Below are positions 9,018 through 18,089 of a stretch of DNA of 64,000 nt, one piece after another. The number at the start of each line of letters is the position of its first letter. Position 1 is the stretch's first letter. Source of the stretch: Streptomyces sp. MMG1121 (GTDB lineage: Bacteria; Actinomycetota; Actinomycetes; Streptomycetales; Streptomycetaceae); contig NZ_LGDV01000188.1 of assembly GCF_001280015.1 (NCBI RefSeq), positions 1-64,000 of the forward strand, in the 5' to 3' direction. The notes under the pieces are model-generated. The model was not told the DNA's origin. It saw only the letters and a list, made by a program, of their open reading frames with translations, and ran no database searches. A program made the position numbers and the translations under genes.

Positions 9018-9170
9018 TCGAACACGGTCAAGGGGGAAATCCGGCCGATGCGTCACCGAGTGCGCACGCGAGCTTCCGGACCCTTGACGATCGTGCATGG
9101 CAGACCGTCAGAATCTGTTTGTTCACGATTAGTTGTGAGTACTTCTGGGTCCTGATGAGGGAGAGCCGCC

Positions 9171-12100
9171 ATGACGGTCACGCGACGATCGGTTCTGGTC
9201 GCAGCCACGGCAACGCCCGCAGCCGGAGCACTGCTGAGCACGGCGGCGGCCCCGGCCGCCCTCGCCGCCGACGCGTCCGCGGGCGCCGCCGGCCGCCGCA
9301 CCGTGCCGCTGCGGGACGGCTGGCGCTTCGCGCTGGTCAATCCCGGTGGCATCACGGACCCGACCGGCGCCTACGACCGGGCCGCCGATCCCGGCTACGA
9401 CGACTCGGCCTGGCGCGCGCTCGCCGTCCCGCACGACTGGAGCATCGAGCAGACCCCCACGACCGACCACGGCACCACCAGCGGCACCGGCTTCCTCCCG
9501 GGCGGCCTCGGCTGGTACCGGCTCGCCTTCACCCTCCCGCCGGCGTACACGGGCAAGCGGATCTCGGTGGAGTTCGACGGCGTCTACATGGACTCCCACG
9601 TCTACTGCAACGGCACCGAGGCCGGCCGTCACCCCTACGGCTACACCGGCTTCGCCCTCGACCTCACCGGCCTCGTGCACACCGACGGCAGCACGCCGAA
9701 CGTCCTCGCGGTGAAGGTGCAGAACCGGCTGCCGAGCAGCCGCTGGTACTCGGGCAGCGGCATGTACCGCGAGGCCCGGCTGGTGATCACCGAGCCGGTG
9801 CACGTGGCCCGCTGGGGCACCTACGTCACCACCCCGCAGATCTCGGCCGGCAGCGCGCTGGTCCGGGCGGCGACTACGGTGCTGAACGAGTCCGGCACCG
9901 GCACGGACGTAACGGTCCTGTCGCGGATCGTCGCACCCGACGGCCGTACGGTCGCCCGCGCCGCCACCACCGTCGCCGCCTCCGAGCAGGCCACCGAGAC
10001 CCATGAACTGACCGTCCCGGGGCCCAGACTGTGGGACTTCGACACTCCCGGGAACCGGTACACCCTGCACACCGAGCTGCGCGTCGGCGGCCGCACCACC
10101 GACACCTGCGTCACGCCCTTCGGTATCCGTGACTACCGCTTCGACCCGGACGAGGGCTTCTCCCTCAACGGCACCCACACCAAGATCAAGGGCGTCGACC
10201 TCCACCACGACCAGGGCGCCCTCGGCGCGGCGATCAGCCTCGACGCGGTCCGCAGACAGCTGCGGATCATGAAGTCGATGGGGGTCAACGCCTTCCGCAC
10301 CTCGCACAACCCGCCCTCCCCGCAGATGATCCAGGCCTGCGAGGAGCTGGGCATCGTGATGATGGTCGAGGCCTTCGACTGCTGGCGGACCGGCAAGACG
10401 ACGTACGACTACGGCCGGTTCTTCGACGAGTGGTGCGAGAAGGACGCCACCGAGATGGTGCTCGCCGCCCGCAACTCGCCCGCCGTGGTGCTGTGGTCCA
10501 TCGGCAACGAGATCCCCGACTCCACCTCCACGGCCGGGCTCGCCATGGCCGACCGGATCATCGGCGCGATCAAGGCCGCCGACGACAGCCGCCCGGTCGT
10601 CATCGGCTCCAACAAGTACCACGGCGTACCCGCCACCGGCTCCGCCGCCGATCTGATGCTCGCCAAGCTCGACGGCCTCGGCCTGAACTACAACACCGCG
10701 AAGTCGGTCGACGCCCTGCACGCCCGGTACCCGCATCTCTTCCTCTTCGAGTCCGAGTCCTCCTCGGAGACCTCGACCCGGGGCGCCTACCAGGAGCCCG
10801 AGCACCTCAACACCGGCGAGAACCACACGCCCGGCAGACGGGCGACCTCCTCCTACGACAACAACCTCGCCTCCTGGACGATGAGCGGCGAGTACGGCCA
10901 CAAGAAGGACCGGGACCGCGTGTGGTTCGCCGGCCAGTTCCTGTGGTCCGGCATCGACTACATCGGCGAGCCCACCCCGTACGACGTCTTCCCGGTCAAG
11001 GCGTCCTTCTTCGGCGCCGTCGACACGGCCGGGTTCCCCAAGGACATGTACCACCTGTTCAAGAGCCAGTGGACGACCGAGCCGATGGTCCATCTGCTGC
11101 CCATGACCTGGAACCACGAAGACGGTGACACCGTGGAGGTCTGGGCGTACGCCAACGTGCCCTCCGTCGAGCTGTTCCTCAACGGAGAATCCCTCGGCAC
11201 AAGGGAGTTCGACGTCAAGAGGACCGCCGACGGGCGTGCCTACCTGGAGACCACCGAGGCCACCGGCGACGACAAGACGGTCACCGACGGCCCCTACCCG
11301 GGCAGCTACACCAGCCCCAACGGCAGCGCGGGCAAACTGCACCTGTCGTGGAAAGTGCCGTACCGGCCGGGGGAGTTGAAGGCGGTGGCCCGGCGGGACG
11401 GCGAGGTGGTCGCCACCGATGTGCTGCGCACGGCCGGCGTCCCGCACGCCGTACGCCTCACCGCCGACCGCGACACCGTTGCCGCGGACGGCCGTTCACT
11501 GGTCTTCGTCACCGCCGACATCGTCGACGCGCACGGCGTGCTGGTGCCGGACGCAGAGCACCTCATCACCTTCGACGTCGGCGGCGGCTCCCTCGCCGGG
11601 GTCGACAACGGTCGCGAGGAGAGCGCCGAGCGCTACCAGGCGAGCACGCGCACCGCGTTCCACGGCAAGGCCCTCGCCATCGTCCGGTCCGGCACGCAGC
11701 CGGGGGAGCTGAAGGTCACGGCGCGTGTGGCCGGGCTGCGCACCGGCACGGTGGGTGTGCGGGCCACCGCGGCGCGCGAGGCGGCTCGCACCCCGGCGGC
11801 CGGCTTCGGGCCGGACCATCCGGATCCGGTCGACTATCCGTACGCGGACGCCAGTTACTCCGGGCGCGAGGACACCCCGCCCGCCGCGATGCTGGACGGC
11901 GATCCGGCCACCGGCTGGTCCAACGCCTTCACGAAGTCGGCCACCGGGCTGCTGCCCGCCTTCACCGGAGCCCGCGCGACGGACTGGGTGTCCCTCGACG
12001 CCGGGCGCACCCGCACCTTCGACCGGGTCGAGGTCTCCTTCACGGTGGACGCCGGTCACACGTTGCCCGCGCGGGTCGAGGTGGCCGTGTGGGACGGCCG

Positions 12101-12269
12101 CGCCCATGTGCCGGTGACGGGCGCGAAGACGCAGTGGGCCACCGCGTCGGACAGCCCGACGGTGATCACCTTCGACGCGGCACGCGGCGCCCGGCTGCGG
12201 CTGACCCTCACCAGCGCCCACCCGGGCGAGGCGAAGGGGGCGGTGCGCATCAGCCGGCTGGAGGTGTAG
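9171..12269 (+). CDS. Secreted glycoside hydrolase family 2 (beta-galactosidase-like)
   Basis: The 1032-residue protein has a Tat-like signal (TRRSVLVAATATPAAGALL, cleavage near ALA-A ~34). A GH2 sugar-binding N-domain, an immunoglobulin-like domain and a catalytic TIM barrel (~290-600) follow. Acid/base Glu447 lies in SIGNEIPD, and the nucleophile is in FLFESES (Glu527 or Glu529). Then come DUF4982-like and Ig-like domains (~620-860) and a C-terminal discoidin/CBM-like domain (~880-1032). GH2 enzymes with this layout hydrolyse beta-galactosides or related plant or animal polysaccharides outside the cell. AGGGAGAG sits 5 bases before the ATG. It appears monocistronic; the exact substrate cannot be read. 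Confidence 0.9.
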   Translation: MTVTRRSVLVAATATPAAGALLSTAAAPAALAADASAGAAGRRTVPLRDGWRFALVNPGGITDPTGAYDRAADPGYDDSAWRALAVPHDWSIEQTPTTDHGTTSGTGFLPGGLGWYRLAFTLPPAYTGKRISVEFDGVYMDSHVYCNGTEAGRHPYGYTGFALDLTGLVHTDGSTPNVLAVKVQNRLPSSRWYSGSGMYREARLVITEPVHVARWGTYVTTPQISAGSALVRAATTVLNESGTGTDVTVLSRIVAPDGRTVARAATTVAASEQATETHELTVPGPRLWDFDTPGNRYTLHTELRVGGRTTDTCVTPFGIRDYRFDPDEGFSLNGTHTKIKGVDLHHDQGALGAAISLDAVRRQLRIMKSMGVNAFRTSHNPPSPQMIQACEELGIVMMVEAFDCWRTGKTTYDYGRFFDEWCEKDATEMVLAARNSPAVVLWSIGNEIPDSTSTAGLAMADRIIGAIKAADDSRPVVIGSNKYHGVPATGSAADLMLAKLDGLGLNYNTAKSVDALHARYPHLFLFESESSSETSTRGAYQEPEHLNTGENHTPGRRATSSYDNNLASWTMSGEYGHKKDRDRVWFAGQFLWSGIDYIGEPTPYDVFPVKASFFGAVDTAGFPKDMYHLFKSQWTTEPMVHLLPMTWNHEDGDTVEVWAYANVPSVELFLNGESLGTREFDVKRTADGRAYLETTEATGDDKTVTDGPYPGSYTSPNGSAGKLHLSWKVPYRPGELKAVARRDGEVVATDVLRTAGVPHAVRLTADRDTVAADGRSLVFVTADIVDAHGVLVPDAEHLITFDVGGGSLAGVDNGREESAERYQASTRTAFHGKALAIVRSGTQPGELKVTARVAGLRTGTVGVRATAAREAARTPAAGFGPDHPDPVDYPYADASYSGREDTPPAAMLDGDPATGWSNAFTKSATGLLPAFTGARATDWVSLDAGRTRTFDRVEVSFTVDAGHTLPARVEVAVWDGRAHVPVTGAKTQWATASDSPTVITFDAARGARLRLTLTSAHPGEAKGAVRISRLEV

Positions 12270-12496
12270 GTCCTCGCTTCGGCGCACGGCGCTGGCGGCC
12301 GGGTCTTCCGGTGCTCGCGCGGCGGAGTCGTACCAGCCCGACACCGGCCCCCGGGTCCGCGTCCACCAGATCGGCGCGCTGCCGGGCCGCGGACACCTGC
12401 CTGGCGACGGCCGCGGCCCAGCCGTACGGCATGCCCTACGTCCCCGGCCTGCAGGGTGTTCTGCGCGGCCGGCCCGGGGCAGCCACCGGGCCCCGG

Positions 12497-13219
12497 TCAC
12501 GCGGCGTCGTGGAACACCAGCCCCAGCGTGCGCCGGCGCCCGGAGCGCACGGTGCTCACCCCGTGCCGCATCGCCCCGGCCGACCAGCCGCGCCGGGTGC
12601 GCACGGGGTGGTCCCGGGTCGTGAACACCAGGCCGTGCCCCTGCCGCAGGACCTGCGAGGTACCCCGGGACTGGGCGCGCGGGCGCTGCTCCACCATCAG
12701 GAACTCGCCCCCGGTGTAGTCGGTGCCGTACGCGTCCAGCCCGATCACCACCTGGAGCGGGAAGACCAGCTCCCCGAACACGTCCCGGTGCAGGGCGTTC
12801 CAGTCGCCCGGTCCGTAGCTCAGCAGGATCTGCGCCGAGCGGTCCTGGCCGGCGGCATGACAGCGCTCGATCCATGCGTCGAGCGAGTCGGGCCACGGCG
12901 CCGGACGCTCCAGCCGGGCCGCCCAGTCCCGGGCGACGGGCAGCAGCCGGGGATAGAGCGCGGCCCGCAGCGCGGCCACCGGCGCGGGCAGGTCGTGGGT
13001 GAAGTACCGGTACGCGCCGGAGCCGAACCGGTGCCGGGCCAGGTCGACCGTGGTCCGGAACAGCTCCGGGTCGTCGTACAGGGCGGCCAGCTCGGCGCAT
13101 TCGGCGGGCGTCAGCAGCGGACCGGTGGGGGCGCTGCCGTGCTCGTCCAACTCGGCCGCGAGGACGGTCCAGTCGGTGCGGGCCGCGCGGCGGCGGGCCT
13201 CGGCCGGGGTGAACGACAT
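12497..13219 (-). CDS. 2OG-Fe(II) oxygenase
   Basis: The 240-residue protein has the double-stranded beta-helix iron site: His144-x-Asp146 in LHRDVFGE, His219 in GAMRHGVSTV and a downstream Arg near 229 for 2-oxoglutarate. LGLVFHDAA at the end is typical of a Streptomyces family encoded next to alkyltransferases. It is likely a dioxygenase acting in alkylation-damage repair, but it lacks enough AlkB-specific sequence to be sure. It begins 11 bases after the ogt stop on the same strand with GGAG upstream, so it is the second gene of an ogt operon. Confidence 0.8.
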   Translation of the reverse strand: MSFTPAEARRRAARTDWTVLAAELDEHGSAPTGPLLTPAECAELAALYDDPELFRTTVDLARHRFGSGAYRYFTHDLPAPVAALRAALYPRLLPVARDWAARLERPAPWPDSLDAWIERCHAAGQDRSAQILLSYGPGDWNALHRDVFGELVFPLQVVIGLDAYGTDYTGGEFLMVEQRPRAQSRGTSQVLRQGHGLVFTTRDHPVRTRRGWSAGAMRHGVSTVRSGRRRTLGLVFHDAA

Positions 13220-13230
13220 GACGGGCTCCC

Positions 13231-13740
13231 TCACACCAGCGCCGGCTGCAGCGCGCCCTCGTGCGTCAGCAGCCACACCTTGCGCTCGACTCCGCCCGCG
13301 TACCCGCGCATCGAGCCGTCCGCGCCGATCACCCGGTGGCAGGGGCGGACGAGCAGGAGCGGGTTGGCACCGAGGGCCCGGCCGACCGCCCGCAGCTCGG
13401 CCCGCGGCACGCCCAGCCGGGCGGCCAGCTCGCCGTACGTGGTCGTCGTGCCGTGGGGGATGTCGTCCAGGGCCTGCCAGACCGCTTGCTGGAACGGGGT
13501 GCCGGCGGGCGCGAGCGGCAGGTCGAAACGGGTCGGGCGGCCCGCGAAGTAGGCGTCCAGCCGGCGGTGCGCCTCGGCGAACGGCGCGTCGTCGCGGTTC
13601 TCGGCACGGACGACGGGCGCGCCGCGCTGCCCGGGCAGGGTGAGCGAGGTGAGCGTGACGCCGGCCGCCGCGACCGAGCCGGTCAGCAGCAGGTCGCCCA
13701 GCGGGCTCGGGTGGACGGTGTGCACGGTGCGGGTGTTCAT
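13231..13740 (-). CDS. ogt: Methylated-DNA-protein-cysteine methyltransferase
   Basis: The 169-residue suicide DNA-repair protein transfers an alkyl group from O6-alkylguanine or O4-alkylthymine to its own cysteine. The active site PCHRVIG contains Cys134, and the helix-turn-helix segment with [26 protein letters not shown] (~81-106) is characteristic. ATG 13740 has AGGAG five bases upstream; a longer frame to 13809 lacks homology. It is the first gene of the operon with the 2OG-oxygenase, and divergent from the antitoxin/Doc pair. Confidence 0.93.
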   Translation of the reverse strand: MNTRTVHTVHPSPLGDLLLTGSVAAAGVTLTSLTLPGQRGAPVVRAENRDDAPFAEAHRRLDAYFAGRPTRFDLPLAPAGTPFQQAVWQALDDIPHGTTTTYGELAARLGVPRAELRAVGRALGANPLLLVRPCHRVIGADGSMRGYAGGVERKVWLLTHEGALQPALV

Positions 13741-13843
13741 CGGTGCTCCTGGTGTCTTCGACGGTCTCATTGCCCGCTGCCGAGTCTGCTGCGTCGGGCG
13801 CCCCGGCACCGGCGGGAATCGGACATGGTTCTCGGGTCGCGTA

Positions 13844-13907
13844 GGTACCGTGGCGAATGCCGTCTGACCTGGTGATATTTACGGGTGAGTACCCGCGCGG
13901 TACCGTG
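13844..13907 (+). promoter_or_regulatory. Repeats upstream of the antitoxin gene (possible autoregulatory sites)
   Basis: GGTACCGTG occurs at 13844-13852 and 13899-13907, and a CGGGT/ACCCG inverted repeat lies at 13882-13895, just before the antitoxin ATG at 13914. Toxin-antitoxin pairs commonly repress themselves through such repeats. The assignment is inference. Confidence 0.35.
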
Positions 13908-13913
13908 AGGGAC

Positions 13914-14153
13914 ATGCCAGCTCTCAACGTGGAGTTCAGCGACCGGGAACTAGAGGACCTGCGGCAGATCGCCAAGGAGCGCGGTACGTCGATGAAGGCC
14001 CTCGTCCGCGAGGCCGCCGCCGCCGACATCGCCCGGCACCGGGCCCTGCAGGAGGGTGCCGAGGCGTTCCGGCAGTTCTTCGCCGCACACGCCGAGGAGT
14101 TCGCGGCCGCCTTCCCGGACGACGAGCCCGCCGTCAAGGACGAGGCCGCCTGA
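13914..14153 (+). CDS. Small antitoxin-like protein (Doc/Fic partner)
   Basis: The 79-residue protein opens with a ribbon-helix-helix-like segment (ALNVEFSDRELEDLRQIAKERGTSMKALV is the core, residues 3-31), followed by an acidic, Ala-rich C-terminus. The N-terminus resembles DNA-binding antitoxins; the tail would bind the toxin. ATG 13914 has GTGAGGG upstream. The next gene starts 4 bases after this stop, the usual order for antitoxin and toxin. It is likely an autorepressor of the pair. Confidence 0.75.
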   Translation: MPALNVEFSDRELEDLRQIAKERGTSMKALVREAAAADIARHRALQEGAEAFRQFFAAHAEEFAAAFPDDEPAVKDEAA

Positions 14154-14157
14154 GCCG

Positions 14158-14535
14158 ATGCCCCCCGTCATCCACATCGACGTCCCCTGGCTGCTCCAGC
14201 GCCATGAGGAGGTCCTGCCCGACCAGCCCGCGGTCGACGACTTCTCCGCGCTGGTCGCCGCCGTCGCCCGGCACCGCGTGGACCCGCCCCGGCTCGGCGT
14301 CGACTCCGATCCCGCCTGGCGGGCCGCCGCCCTGCTGCACACCCTCGCCGTGCTCAAGCCGCTGCCCGCGGCCAACGCCCGCTTCGCCTGCGCGACCGCC
14401 GTGGCCTACATGTTCGTCAGCGGCGTAGGCATCGACCCGCCCTACGGCGCCCTCGTCGACCTCGCCCGTGACCTGATCTCCGGCAAGGCGGACGTCTACG
14501 GGGCGGCCGACCGGCTGCGTTCCTGGCAGATCTGA
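14158..14535 (+). CDS. Doc/Fic-family protein with degenerate Fic motif
   Basis: The 125-residue protein matches the helical Doc fold: start VIHIDVPWLLQRHEEVLPDQPAVDDFSALVAAVARH, then a region corresponding to the Fic motif. Canonical Fic/Doc toxins use HPFxx(G/D)N(G/K)R to transfer AMP or phosphate. Here the segment reads KPLPAANARFA, so the catalytic His is Lys and the Gly/Asp position is Ala, while Asn and Arg remain. It may be an inactive or altered toxin. It is translated right after the antitoxin-like gene, and nothing else joins the operon. Confidence 0.75.
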   Translation: MPPVIHIDVPWLLQRHEEVLPDQPAVDDFSALVAAVARHRVDPPRLGVDSDPAWRAAALLHTLAVLKPLPAANARFACATAVAYMFVSGVGIDPPYGALVDLARDLISGKADVYGAADRLRSWQI

Positions 14536-15066
14536 GCGCGTCCGGGCGGAACCGAAAGGAACCGAGGCGACCCGAGCGGAAGACGAGTGGATCCGCGCTG
14601 ATCCGCACCCGCCCCGGCCGGCGGGGGGAAGCCGCCGGGGCCGCCGGCCGAGGGCGGGAGGAACGGGACCGGCGGCCGTTTCGCGCGGGAGAGCCGCCGT
14701 CCCGCGCGGGGCCTTCCGAGAGGGCCGCGCCCAGTCCACCACGGGGCCGCACCGCCCGGGAGCGAGCGCGGCCGGCCGGTGCGTGTGCGCGCTTCACACG
14801 GGGCGCTCGAAATACCGAAGCGCGCCGCCCGCCAACAGACGGGAGAGCACCCTTTCTGACTTTCTTTCAAACCTGGCGATATTGTGCGGGCGCCCTGTTG
14901 GTCGTGTGGAAGTTGTGCAAGGGTTGACGCGCTCGTGCGGGGGGTAAAGTCCGGAGTTCTTCCGGCAGTTGCGGATCCTTCACCGGCCGAGCGCCGGTGA
15001 TTTCGCTTCCCCGCGCGCGCCCCGGAGATACGCATCGACGCATCACGCACCAAAGGAATCCGCTCA
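14536..15066. other. 531-base gap without a supported gene
   Basis: Reading frames here lack recognisable domains, conserved starts or ribosome sites. A 7-bp hairpin (CCGGCGG/CCGCCGG, 14618-14638) may end the Doc operon. The last 150 bases are less GC-rich and carry the promoter candidate of the lectin-fusion gene. Confidence 0.6.
14924..14950 (+). promoter_or_regulatory. Candidate sigma-70-type promoter of the ricin-fusion gene
   Basis: TTGACG (14924-14929) is followed after 15 bases by TAAAGT (14945-14950), in locally AT-richer DNA about 115 bases upstream of the GTG at 15067. The short spacer lowers confidence. Confidence 0.35.
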
Positions 15067-16752
15067 GTGCCCACCCCCCACCCTCCTCGTCCCCCCTATC
15101 CGCCGCCCGGCAAGGACACCGGGGAACCGGACGAGTTGCTCGCCGGCCCGCTGCGGGCCGGTTCCGATGCGGAAGGCTCGCGGTCCGCCGCCCTGCTGAT
15201 GGCCCGGCACTGGCAGTCGGCACAGGAGTACGCGGTCATCTGCCTGGCCCTGTCCGGCCCGCTCGCCCACATGGTCACCGCCACCGCCTTCCACCAGGTC
15301 CTCGGCAGGCTCGCGCTCGGTGAACCCGCCGAGGCGCTGCGGCCCCGTCTGCTGGTCGCCGTCCGGGACACGGTCGTCAACTGGTCCGGCACCGACCGGA
15401 TCACGGCCGTACTGCCCGGACTCGGAAAACCCGCCGGGGGCCGTGGTATGCGCGCCGCCAAGACGCTGATACCGGAAAACCGCGCCCTCTCCGACCGCTC
15501 TTTCCACGCCCTTCCCCGGCTGGAGCAGGCCCTGCTGTGGCATACCGAGGTCGAGGCCGAGCCGATAACCGTTCCCGCCGCACTGCTCGGCCTGGACACC
15601 GACAGCGCGACGGCCGCGCTCGGGCAGGCGCGCGAGAAATTCCGGGAAGGCCTGGTGCGCGCCCACCGGGAACTCGCGCCCGGCAAGGACTGCCGCTACT
15701 ACAACCGGCTGCTCGACGTCCCGATCCGCCGGGGCGGCGCCCTGCTGCCGGACGTCCAGGAGCACCTGGCCGCCTGCTCCTACTGCCGGCATGCCGCCGA
15801 GCAACTCGGCCATGCCGACGCCGCGCCCGGCGTGCTGCTCGCCGAGGCCGTGCTCGGCTGGGGCGCCCGCCGCTACCTCGACTCCCGCCCCGGCCGCCGT
15901 CCCGGCCCCGCCCGCGGCGGCTCCCGGCGCTCGGGCGGACGCCGGCGCGGCGGGGACCGGCCCGGACTGCTCGGCGCCCGGCGGCGCACCGAGGGCGAAC
16001 CGCGGGCCCGGACACGGGCGTCCCGCGCTCGCCGGCGCGGCGACGACGAACCCGGACCGCTCGCCAGGGTCCCGGCCTTCTCGTCCCGGACGCTGCTCAC
16101 CGGGGTCGGAGTGGCCTCGGCCGGGCTGCTCGTGACCGTCCTGGCGATCGGCATGTGGCCGGACGGCGGTGACGGCACCGACCCGGTCGCCTCCACCAGC
16201 GCCGTCCCCGGCAGAGCAGGCACCCCCGCGCCCGGCACCCCCGCGCCCGGCACCGCCGGGCTGCCGGCGGCAGGTCGGCCTACCCGGCTGCGCAACGCCG
16301 CCGCGAACCTGTGCCTCGACATCAAGGGCGCCCCGGGCGCCGGGGCGGGTGTGATCCTGGCCGCCTGTTCGTCGGCGGTCACCCAGCAGTGGACGTACGA
16401 CGCCGACGGGCTGCTGCGCAGCGCGGCCGGCTCGGGGCTGTGCCTGGACTCGCACGCCGACGCCGGGGTGGTGATCCTCGGTACCTGCGCCGACACGGGC
16501 TCGAAGCGCGAGAAGGACGTGCGCTACGACCTCACCGTGCAGGGCGAGTTGCTCCCCCGCTGGGACCAGACCCTCGCTCTCGCCTCCACGGGCACGGCCC
16601 CGGGCGCCGATCTCGTGGTCAAGGCCCGTGACCACTCGCCCGCCCAGCACTGGACCACCGACGCGTCGTCGGCGCGCCCCGGCTCCCTGTCCGTCGCCGG
16701 TACGGGCGGACCGTCCGTGCGACCGGCGGGGTTGCCGGAGAGGGATGCCTGA
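15067..16752 (+). CDS. Sigma-like / zinc-finger / transmembrane / ricin-lectin fusion protein
   Basis: The 561-residue protein has an unusual layout. Residues ~35-215 resemble a degenerate sigma-factor-like region (AALLMARHWQSAQEYAVICL, then ALPRLEQALLWHTEVEAEPITVPAALLGL). A zf-HC2-type HxxxCxxC motif (EHLAACSYC, ~233-242) follows, then an Arg/Gly-rich linker (~265-335), one membrane segment (~341-365), a Pro/Thr linker with 15-base coding repeats, and a ricin B-type beta-trefoil (~400-545; LCLDIKGAPG, QQWTYDADGLLRSAAGSGLCLD). This would place a carbohydrate-binding lectin outside and a sigma/anti-sigma-like part inside. Similar fusions occur in Streptomyces; function unknown. GTG start, AAGGA upstream. 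Confidence 0.8.
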   Translation: MPTPHPPRPPYPPPGKDTGEPDELLAGPLRAGSDAEGSRSAALLMARHWQSAQEYAVICLALSGPLAHMVTATAFHQVLGRLALGEPAEALRPRLLVAVRDTVVNWSGTDRITAVLPGLGKPAGGRGMRAAKTLIPENRALSDRSFHALPRLEQALLWHTEVEAEPITVPAALLGLDTDSATAALGQAREKFREGLVRAHRELAPGKDCRYYNRLLDVPIRRGGALLPDVQEHLAACSYCRHAAEQLGHADAAPGVLLAEAVLGWGARRYLDSRPGRRPGPARGGSRRSGGRRRGGDRPGLLGARRRTEGEPRARTRASRARRRGDDEPGPLARVPAFSSRTLLTGVGVASAGLLVTVLAIGMWPDGGDGTDPVASTSAVPGRAGTPAPGTPAPGTAGLPAAGRPTRLRNAAANLCLDIKGAPGAGAGVILAACSSAVTQQWTYDADGLLRSAAGSGLCLDSHADAGVVILGTCADTGSKREKDVRYDLTVQGELLPRWDQTLALASTGTAPGADLVVKARDHSPAQHWTTDASSARPGSLSVAGTGGPSVRPAGLPERDA

Positions 16753-16796
16753 GCCGTTGCCGGTGGCGGAGTCCGCCACCGGTTTCGGCCGGCTCA
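16750..16796. terminator. Nested terminator hairpin after the ricin-fusion gene
   Basis: The inner 11-bp stem (16760-16770 CCGGTGGCGGA with 16772-16782) is enclosed by a 7-bp outer stem (TGAGCCG 16750-16756 with CGGCTCA 16790-16796). It begins at the stop codon and lies between convergent genes, so it may act in both directions. Confidence 0.7.
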
Positions 16797-16919
16797 GGCG
16801 GGGTTCTCGCCGGGGTCGGCGGCTGTCTCCGTGCCGCCGGGTCGGGTATGCCGGGGCAGGGCCTCTGACGTGTCGTCGGTGAGCCCCGGGGCGTCCTGCC
16901 CGTCGCCGGTTGCGGTGGT

Positions 16920-18089
16920 TCAGGCGGGGGCCTCGATGAGGTCGGCCGGCGATACCGTGGCCGGGCGGGAGTGTCCGGACAGGGCGAGGGTCAGGTCGAA
17001 CTCGGCCAGCAGCGAGCGGATGACGTGCTCGACGCCCGCCTGGCCGTCCAGGCCGAGCCCGTAGACGTACGGCCGTCCGACCAGCACCGCCCGCGCGCCC
17101 AGGGCCAGCGCCTTGAACACGTCGTCGCCGGTGCGCACCCCGCTGTCGAACAGCACCGTCAGCCGGTCGCCGACCGCGTCCGCGACCCGGGGCAGCGCGT
17201 CGGCCGCGGCGACCGAGCCGGCCACCTGCCGGCCGCCGTGGTTGGAGACCACCACGCCGTCCATGCCGGCATCGGCGGCCAGCCGGGCGTCGTCGGGATG
17301 CAGGACGCCCTTGAGGACGATCGGCCCGTCCCAGTGCTCCCGCAGAAAGGCCAGGTCCGGCCAGGACTTGGCCGGATCCCCGAACAGGCCCAGGAAGTGC
17401 AGCACGGCCGCGTTCGGATCCTCCTCCACGGGCCGCGCGAGCCCTGCCAGGAAGGCCGGGTCGGTGAAGTAGTTGGCGGTGCCCACCCCGTGCAGGAACG
17501 GCAGATACGCCTGGTCCAGATCCCGGGGCCGCCACGCCAGCAACTGGGTGTCCAGGGTGACGACCAGCACCGAGAACCCGGCGGCCTTCGCCCGGGCGAG
17601 GAAACTCCGGGTCACCTCGCGGTCCTTGCCCCAGTACAGCTGGAACCACCGCTCGGCGTCCCCCATCGCCTCCGCCACCTGCTCCATCGGCGTGCTGGAC
17701 GCCGACGACAGGGTGTACGGCACGCCCTGCGCGGCGGCGGCCCGGGCGGCGGCGCACTCGGCGACCGGATGCATGATCCGGAGCACGCCGACGGGCGCCA
17801 GCGCCAGCGGCGCCGACAGGGACCGCCCGAACACCTCGGTGGACAGATCGCGCGCGGCCACGTCCCGCAGCATGCGCGGCACGATCCGGCGCCGGGCGAG
17901 TGCGGCCCGGTTGGCGCGGGCCGTGCTGCCGTCGCCCGCGCTGCCCGCCACGTACCCCACCGGACCAGGTCCGAGCCGGTGTTCGGCCAGCTCCTCCAGC
18001 CGGGTCAGATCGGTGGGGAGCCGGGGCACGGCACCCGTCATCCCGTTCAGATAGATCTCGTACTGGAAGTCGGCCCAGTGCTTCGCCAT
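16920..18089 (-). CDS. FMN-dependent alpha-hydroxy-acid oxidase / lactate monooxygenase family
   Basis: The 389-residue TIM-barrel flavoenzyme oxidises an alpha-hydroxy acid such as lactate to a keto acid (or, for monooxygenases, to acetate and CO2). Visible features are WFQLYWGKD, LVVTLDTQLLAWRPRDL, FMN-binding KGVLHPDDA, the catalytic SNHGGRQ loop with the proton-abstracting His, and DSGVRTGDDVFKALALGARAVLVGRPYVYGL. Start MAKHWADFQYEIYLNG at 18089 is typical of the lactate 2-monooxygenase subgroup; a longer frame to 18242 adds unrelated residues. It stands alone on the minus strand; donor and acceptor specificity is uncertain. Confidence 0.88.
   Translation of the reverse strand: MAKHWADFQYEIYLNGMTGAVPRLPTDLTRLEELAEHRLGPGPVGYVAGSAGDGSTARANRAALARRRIVPRMLRDVAARDLSTEVFGRSLSAPLALAPVGVLRIMHPVAECAAARAAAAQGVPYTLSSASSTPMEQVAEAMGDAERWFQLYWGKDREVTRSFLARAKAAGFSVLVVTLDTQLLAWRPRDLDQAYLPFLHGVGTANYFTDPAFLAGLARPVEEDPNAAVLHFLGLFGDPAKSWPDLAFLREHWDGPIVLKGVLHPDDARLAADAGMDGVVVSNHGGRQVAGSVAAADALPRVADAVGDRLTVLFDSGVRTGDDVFKALALGARAVLVGRPYVYGLGLDGQAGVEHVIRSLLAEFDLTLALSGHSRPATVSPADLIEAPA

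Noticed and set aside
12250..12432. 60-residue frame VPYGWAAAVARQVSAARQRAD... downstream of the GH2 gene
   Set aside because: It is coding-like in composition but has no start site, no recognised family and a low-complexity end.
16200..16260. 15-base repeats as a CRISPR or satellite element
   Set aside because: They are in frame and encode a Thr/Pro/Ala/Gly linker of the ricin-fusion protein.
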